DNA of 64,000 nt from Echinometra lucunter (taxonomy: Eukaryota; Echinodermata; Echinoidea; Camarodonta; Echinometridae), in the NCBI GenBank assembly GCA_029962745.1, contig CM057152.1, forward strand, positions 24,904,766 to 24,968,765. Reading direction: 5' to 3'. Below are positions 57,803-64,000 of the stretch, piece by piece (the stretch's first letter is position 1; each line of letters begins with the position of its first letter). Made by a program: the position numbers and the translations under genes. The notes below the pieces were generated by a model. It ran no database searches, had not been told where the DNA came from, and saw only the letters and a list, made by a program, of their open reading frames with translations.

Positions 57803-60026
57803 ACTAGTAGTGTTCCTACTGTTCATACTTTGTACATGTACTTTGCATTTATCGCAATTCAGGTCAACTTTCAATCTTATCTTGTTTTCATTAACAGACT
57901 GAAAGAATTTAGCTTCATCTCTTCAGTGCATTGGACCCCTTTGGAGATCTGTCTCTCACTGAGTGAGGTGTCATGGCCCTGTGTGCAGCAGGGGGCAAGG
58001 GGAGCAGTAGCCCAACTCAGCAATTTTTAGACTTGCATGTTTTTTCTGAAAATTTTCCAAAATTCCACCAAATATTTGCAATAGATCCTTCAATATATAT
58101 CTTAACCCACCATGTTACATAAGTTACATAGGTAATTTCATGGGGTTGAGGGTTGGGTGCAAGATCATGTATTTATTTGAAGGAACAAGTATGGAAGGAA
58201 GTGAACAGTAACCAAGTGGGTGAGATTGTAAATTGAATGATATAGTGAACACTTTGGGTAGAATTTGTGGAAAATTTTGAATGAAAAAGGTTGAAGATTT
58301 TCAGGGGGAGGGGGCTGCATAAAGATATGCAGGCCTACCACCCAAACCTTAATTGAGCTTTAATCTGTATGGAATTAGATTCATTTGGGTCTAGAGTTAC
58401 ATGAATCCTGAACTAAATGAAGATGAATTATCTGAGAGGGCTTTCTAATAAATGTCGCCATTTCGTATAACATGACTAATTGCTCCATAATTCAATTCAA
58501 ATTTGTTGATATACATTCCACAATTTTGGATTATCATCAAAATGGTGTTATAATGAATTTTATTCATAACTTCTAAAGGGATACAGAATAGCTCATTCTA
58601 TCTGCGTTGTGCACAAAATCTAACTAAGTGCTCTGTTGAATATTCATTTACATATCTAGGTATTATTTTAAAGTAGAAAAGGATTCAATTTGGCGTTGGT
58701 ACATTGTAATCCAAATTACTAGCATGTAAATGATAGTGATGTAAAACTCTATAGTCAACTTTCATTTTGTCGTAAGTTCTGAACAGAGTATATGATTAGA
58801 AAATTGTTATGATTAACATGAAATATATTTTACTTGTAAACGATGATTGAAGGCTGCTCTAGTTTCCCTTTTATCAGAATGAACTTATAAACATGTAATC
58901 ACCATGCAGAAAAATAATCATTAAATAGCAAATTCATATGTAATTTTGACTGCAAATGTTGTTTGATATTGACCATGTAAGTCGTTGCAATTTTTATAAG
59001 AATATGATAATTGTAATCCATGCATCCATGCACATCTATAAAAATACTAAAGCCCTTTCTTATTGGATAGATTTATACATGTATATCAATGAAATCAATA
59101 TGGGGGGGGGAGTGAAAATGAAGCAACCAGGGTGCATGAATTAGGAGAGGATGTGTTCAAAAGAGATGGAGAGACAGAGACAGATACAGGAAGAGAGAGA
59201 TGAAAAATCAATTCAGGCGAGATATGATGAAAATTCGAGGGTGTCAGAGAGAGGGGGGGGGGGAGGGGGGCAAGAGAATGGGAGATGATGGAGTAATTGA
59301 GAGTTTGTGAAGAAGATAATTGAAAAAAAAAATGTTTTGGGTTGATCAGATTTTCAAAGTTAATTATCCCAAGGTCATGGGCCTATTCGTGATTTTTTTT
59401 AAGGGGGGGGGGGGGGGGGGGGGGGGGGTAAAAATGTATAACATCATAATATCATTCGGGATAACAGTAACACTTGATAAATTCTTTAGCGTAAGTCTTT
59501 CTAAGTATTATCATCTCATGTGATTACCCCCCCCCCCCCCCCCGATTATTAGTGGTTGTAAAGAAAAAAAATATTTGGCGTTTTCGGGGCATTTCCTTGA
59601 AAGTCTGTTCATGCATTGAAAGAGATAAGTAGCTGGCATATATCAATAATTTGATAATGCAAGCGTATTCGTTTCAAATAGCCTGTAGATCTGGTATATA
59701 TTTTTTTCCCCATTTAAATCGACAGATTGGAACCTGATTATCACAATGAAATTAAATCATTTACATGCATCATAAAAGGATGAATATCAATGATTAAAAA
59801 GGATTTAGAGGTTTCGTATTACGCATATACAATGATTCAATGGCAATAGTATTTGCTCTTCATCATCGTTTCATCGCTGCAATTTAGAATTCTTAACGAG
59901 AATATTGTCTTAAATTAATTTTTACACGATACTTCGTCATCTGAAGGTAGGTTTGTCACGAATGTTCGCGTAAAAGATTAGTCTTATGTCAATGACCACA
60001 AGAGCTAAAAATCCATTTTTAAACAT
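57803..60026. other. Right interior of the long-TIR element, with poly-G runs
   Basis: Runs of G at 59102-59109, 59247-59266 and 59404-59428 (25 of 25 bases G), and C15 at 59527-59543. A GAGAGA-rich purine segment spans about 59150-59300. No coding signature. Confidence 0.45.
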
Positions 60027-60139
60027 CCGATTTACCCGACCTTTCGCAAATCAAGTGGGCTGTTTTCACGAAAGGTTGGGTTACGCGATTACACGGCCCG
60101 ACGCGATCACCCGATGGTTCGAAGTAAGCCGGAGAAAAT

Positions 60140-61130
60140 GGGGGCACTTGTCTGAAATATTAAATGAAAGGAAATCACAATCTTAGGACTGAATTGACAT
60201 GGACTAAAATGTTTTAAAAGAAATACATGTAGGCCCTATATACAAGTTGGCAAATATACAACAAAACGTAAGATATAAAATATGAGCATTTTTTTCACAT
60301 CTCTACGATCTATTGAATTAAGAAGAGAAAGGAGGGGCAGGGAAAGAGATAGAGCGATAACCCGCAAAGAGAATGAGATGAAAAAGGCAAGACTGAGAGA
60401 AAGAGGAAAAATGAGAAAGGAAATGAGATATGCTACATAGTAGGAGCAGGTTGCCTAAGGCTCAATATTTTGCTTCAACTGCTAAACAATGCAAACAGGT
60501 TTGACCCAGTTTTCCGCTGATGCAGTTTAGTTTTACTGGATTTTGCTTTGAGTTTTTTTTTCATTCTGTATTTTCGTAATTTAAATTTTTTGGCCTAAAA
60601 AGTTGCGTTTTCCATGAATTCTATGTTCTTCCTGAATTCTGTGAAATTTTTCTGTTTTTCATAGTGTGGAAAAATGAGGACTTTTAGATATGACTTGATT
60701 TTCACAAAATGGCGCCTTGACGACCTTTTGGCCTTGAAAAAATTTCTGGAACTTGTCCTAATGAGGACTGATGACTGACCGCAATTTGAAAGAAATTGAC
60801 TGAGCCGATTTTGATAAATTGTGGACACAAAAAAGTGGGGAGATGAAAATAATAATAAAGAAAATTTTGATGAAACTAAAAGGTGATCTGTCATGACTGA
60901 CAGACCACCTAATAATGATAATAATTATAAAGAAAGAAATTGACATGAAATTAAGAGGTGATCTGACATAGATGACCAATCACCTAAATATGGTATTTCT
61001 AGCCGGTCAAATTTGTGTTGTTTTCTGTACACACTGTTGTACTATCACTTTTCTATGTGCATAGATCTTGATTTGTGCAAATAAACAATAGTATCACGAT
61101 GGTCTGAAATCAGCAACATATTTCTCTTAC
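60140..61130. other. Intron sequence with two hairpins near 60880-60985
   Basis: AGGTGATCTGTCATGACTGA followed by CAGACCACCT, and AGGTGATCTGACATAGATGA followed by CCAATCACCT, are two related hairpins about 80 bp apart. An AGAGA purine run lies near 60325-60430. No gene. Confidence 0.4.
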
Positions 61131-61460
61131 TCATAAACCCCTTGCTGATATTCCTCATTGATTCTTCTAGCTGTCTCCTTGAGTTCCTGACACAGTTCTG
61201 GCTGGTATCGGAACTCTGGATGGTCCTCTGTCCAGTCATTATCTTCATTGTCCTGGTCACCAAGCCCATCATCAAGATCGATGGACATTAGCCGGCAAAT
61301 CTTACGAGAGAGGAGTGTCATGTTGTGGCGTTTGCCCACCATTTTGGCTTCCATGTATTGCTTGTATTCCTTTCTGGCTGCCTGCACCAGGTTCTTCCAC
61401 TGGGTGCGACATTTCTCACCACCCTTCCCTCTCACAAGATGTTCTTCTAGAGGACCAAAC
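61131..61460 (-). CDS. Internal exon of the unnamed split gene, Myb/SANT- or trihelix-like
   Basis: A strong acceptor (TCTTTTCATTTTCAG) and donor (TATGA|GTAAGA) bound 330 nt: one base, 109 codons and two bases. It encodes FGPLEEHLVRGKGGEKCRTQ, then WKNLVQAARKEYKQYMEAKM, VGKRHNMTLLSRKICRLMSI and an acidic tail (DLDDGLGDQDNEDNDWTEDH) ending YQQGVY. The spacing of CRTQWKNL and a following Lys/Tyr-rich helix suggests the last helix of a Myb/SANT-like or trihelix DNA-binding domain, with earlier helices in an upstream exon. The two leftover bases GA fit the single base opening the exon at 44284. Other exons may lie in between. No gene name can be given. Confidence 0.72.
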
Positions 61461-64000
61461 CTGAAAATGAAAAGAGACAGTAGTAAAATAGAGGAAATCT
61501 TTCCTATTCCTCTAAAAATTACTTTGCAGGCAACCTCACAGAATTTTATTCTCCATTCATCTAAGTGGGAAGGCAGCACTGAACTAACATTGTTAAAAGC
61601 ATGTTGATGTTGCTTTAACCATTTATCTCGTACAGAAAGACCTCCTTAATGGGAATGAAGAAGATAGACTTTATAAACACAGTTTTGTACAGTTCATAAA
61701 CTAGTTTTCACTAAGGTAGGGTAGTGATATATATACATTGTGGCACATAGAGACAAAGCCCTTCAATCAAGAGAAGAATTGCTGAAAAGCATAAATCTCT
61801 TGCAAAGAGTCATATCCATTATACTGTATTAGGATCTAGTGCCCCTTTTACTGAAGCCGTTTTAACAGAACTTGTCCGGACATAGAACCCAGGGTAACAT
61901 TCCTCAATTAAGCAATAAAAACAAGGGTGAGAGCCCCACGCACCATCTTAACCCATTCGTGACAGGAATTATTTGAAGCCTTATTTTATCAGCTTTTATT
62001 CTTCAAAATGGCAGCACCAACATTCTTATTTTATTGCTACATTTTTCTTATAAAACGTCATGTATCTGAAATGAATATAAATAGACAGAAATTATGATGA
62101 GAAGTCAAAAAGTTGCCAATTTGCAGTGGATAACGGTGATTTTAAACTTCCTATCACATTGCCAATTTAAGGATTTTAATGCTTATTTTCCTTTAAAAAA
62201 TCTTCAGCATCAAACAATGAATATTGACGCAACCAAAATGGGCACAGTTTGTGAAGAATTTTTTGCTCTTTCTGCTCATATACTTGGTATGATTTTTAGG
62301 GCTTTGCATCAAAAGTTATTAGGTCAAACCACAAAATGTGGACCTCTGTCACGAATGGGTTAACAGACACATGCTGAAAACCTTCCCCCGGCAGGTTTCC
62401 ATAGCAACGTTCATGACTTACATGACGTACATGACAAGCAGATAGAAGTATTTCACATCGCAGGAGAAATGAGCTAAATATATTTATCAAAATATAGTGA
62501 AACCACAAGGATTAAAATACTCTAATTTTATAATCAATAGGATTTAAAATTTCCCATGTATTACATGATTTTTAATATTTACTTTCGAACCGGTAACATA
62601 ATTTGTTAACAAGATTTATACAAATATTCTGCCGTGATGAGTCGTCCGGTCTGTTGCGCACGTGTATAACTATCAGCTTCCGGTGTTCGGGCTCAAAATT
62701 ACCTCGAGAGCATCTTAACAGGAGGGTTGTCCAGGCGTTGTTGGGGTAATGCAAAAGTTGTCGGGACAAGTTTCAGAAAGGTCTGTTAAGACGGGGCTTG
62801 AATAACCTAAAAGGTACTTAAGTTTCAATCTCGTTACACTTTAAATATATCAACATCATTCTCACATATGCCTTCTGTATTCAGGACACTTCTTTTTGTA
62901 CCAGTACAATGTATATTTTTCCAAGCTACATAAGTGAGGCTCTACTGGGAAAGACCATTTAAAAAGGGTACAGGAAAAGTGTTGCTAACACTAGCAGATT
63001 TCCTTCAAGAAAAGGTTATATGGAATAAACCTTATACTAATGAAAGCACCTTCAGCAAAACTAATTTTGCTGTTGAAATGTTTACCTGAAATTCAAGGAT
63101 TTTTCAAATGAAATCATGACGTGTTGATGGTTCATACATAACCACCTGTTCACATTTGAAATGTGGGGATCAATCTGTACTGGATCCTTCTGTCAAATCA
63201 ATATTACCGTAAGGTAAAAGTGCCCTAATAAAAAAGTTAATGATCATTTTCAGTGATTAGTAAATTTTTGAGAGAAACCAGTATTGACTGCATGAAAAAA
63301 AAAACTAACAAGATGCTCAAAAATAATAGAATTGCTCCAAATCGGTTCAGATGATAACCATGTAATTGCCAGCTGAGGAACATGCAAACGAACTATAGGA
63401 GGAATCATAGAATGGTTCAAGAAATCTCTGCAATTTGATTAGTCGACAGCCATGCAGAAATTTTTACTGGACAACACGACCCATATAAAAAAATGATTAC
63501 GATATCATTGTAAACAAGCTATCGTGGAATCGTTTACCTCTGAAGAAAGTCGGTCAATTTTGAACTGTTGAAGATGAATTAGACAGATTTACTTGATGAA
63601 TCCGATGCCTTGAGTTCAAAGAATCAATGAGAATGATTTTTAAAAAAAATTTTTAAATATTGAATGCATATATTTCCAAAATATGTGACGAATAAAATAT
63701 AATAAAAGAGTTTACAGCCCATATCAGCTCGTGCACCACCCAGCACTGTGACATGTTCACCTCAGTCCCACAAACATTACTCTGTGTTTTGCAGTGCATC
63801 CAAATATGGTACATGAAGGCATACAGTAGTGGTCTCCTGACTTTTAAAAAAATGAAAAAAGCAATTCCATGGTAGTAAGGGGGTATCCCATTTGAAAGTC
63901 TTTCTCAGGAAAGGTAGGTTATGGTATTGCATTTTGTAAAAGTGTAAAAATATAGAAGAAAATGTTATACAAATGCATGATTTTAAGAAAATTGAGTTTG
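61461..64000. other. Upstream intron or intergenic DNA of the minus-strand gene
   Basis: AT-rich. The exon preceding 61460 was not identified. A GC-richer patch at 62635-62770 could be promoter-like, but no start can be fixed. On the minus strand near 63830-63760 the peptide MPSCTIFGCTAKHR has the C-x4-C spacing of a THAP start, too short to call. Confidence 0.3.

Larger units (their letters stand above)
54352..60130. mobile_element. Candidate long-TIR (MULE-like) DNA transposon
   Basis: The left end GGCTTACTTCGAAC... (54352 to about 54455) is inverted at 60027-60130. Shared blocks are TCGGGCCGTGTAATCGCGTA, CCTTTCGTGAAAACA and CTTGATTTGCGAAAGGTCGG, roughly 90% identical over about 100 bp with two small gaps. 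Flanks carry GGAGAGAAT (54343-54351) and GGAGAAAAT (60131-60139), a 9-bp repeat with one mismatch, the length typical of Mutator-like elements. No transposase frame is seen in the 5.8 kb; pearl-like copy 2 is nested inside. Confidence 0.65.

Noticed and set aside
63760..63835. Possible THAP zinc-finger start on the minus strand
   Set aside because: Only a C-x4-C motif in a 14-residue stretch is visible, with a stop soon after and no downstream C-x2-H.

Overview
The window is eukaryotic nuclear DNA, about 60% AT and very poor in genes. Introns, nested transposable elements, tandem repeats and microsatellites fill almost all of it. The repeat set suggests a marine invertebrate, most likely a deuterostome such as a sea urchin or other echinoderm. 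It includes an L2/CR1-like LINE, an I-clade LINE, a pogo/Tigger DNA transposon, hAT-, Harbinger- and Kolobok-type MITEs, a fold-back element, and pearl/Helentron-like elements with about 161-bp tandem cores. That placement is inference from repeat style, not from a species-diagnostic gene.

Two host loci can be supported, both on the minus strand. One internal exon at 12839-13148 encodes the N-terminal helicase motif I region of a FANCM homologue. Two exons, 61131-61460 and 43387-44284, are joined by compatible intron phases across a 17-kb intron. They encode an unnamed acidic nuclear-type protein with a Myb/SANT- or trihelix-like segment and a charged helical region. No rRNA, tRNA, CRISPR array or operon was seen.

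Layout. 1-1554: GC-rich then AT-rich DNA, unrecognised. 1555-6060: one L2-like LINE on the minus strand, split by a Harbinger-like MITE (5234-6028) and by a second insertion flanked by GGCC-rich arrays (about 2110-3776). 6820-11596: a palindromic host element carrying a complete pogo/Tigger transposon (7219-11294). Its 431-aa transposase is uninterrupted, but Asn replaces the first catalytic Asp. 11600-12115: tail of a tandem-repeat element. 12839-13148: FANCM exon. 14292-16690: hAT-like element, paired MITEs and a TGACCTTTGACC tandem array. 18160-22560: a satellite of about 170 bp invaded by a fold-back element (20142-22369). 23408-24180: a GC-rich minisatellite split by a MITE. 24883-26368: a long palindrome split by a hAT MITE with a perfect 8-bp target duplication. 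27080-32514: a decayed I-clade LINE lacking its reverse-transcriptase core. 36193-36815: a Kolobok-like MITE. 38450-39230: microsatellites. 43387-44284: last exon of the split gene. 46560-47160: more of the 170-bp satellite. 48250-54232: inverted arms around a pearl-like element. 54352-60130: a candidate 5.8-kb long-terminal-inverted-repeat transposon with a near-perfect 9-bp target duplication, carrying a second pearl-like element. 61131-61460: upstream exon of the split gene.

The most unusual features are the paired pearl-like elements, whose 161-bp units form an identical four-unit higher-order pattern, each unit carrying three nuclear-receptor-type DR1 half-sites; the long-inverted-repeat element at 54-60 kb; and the pogo transposase whose reading frame is intact although its active site looks broken.
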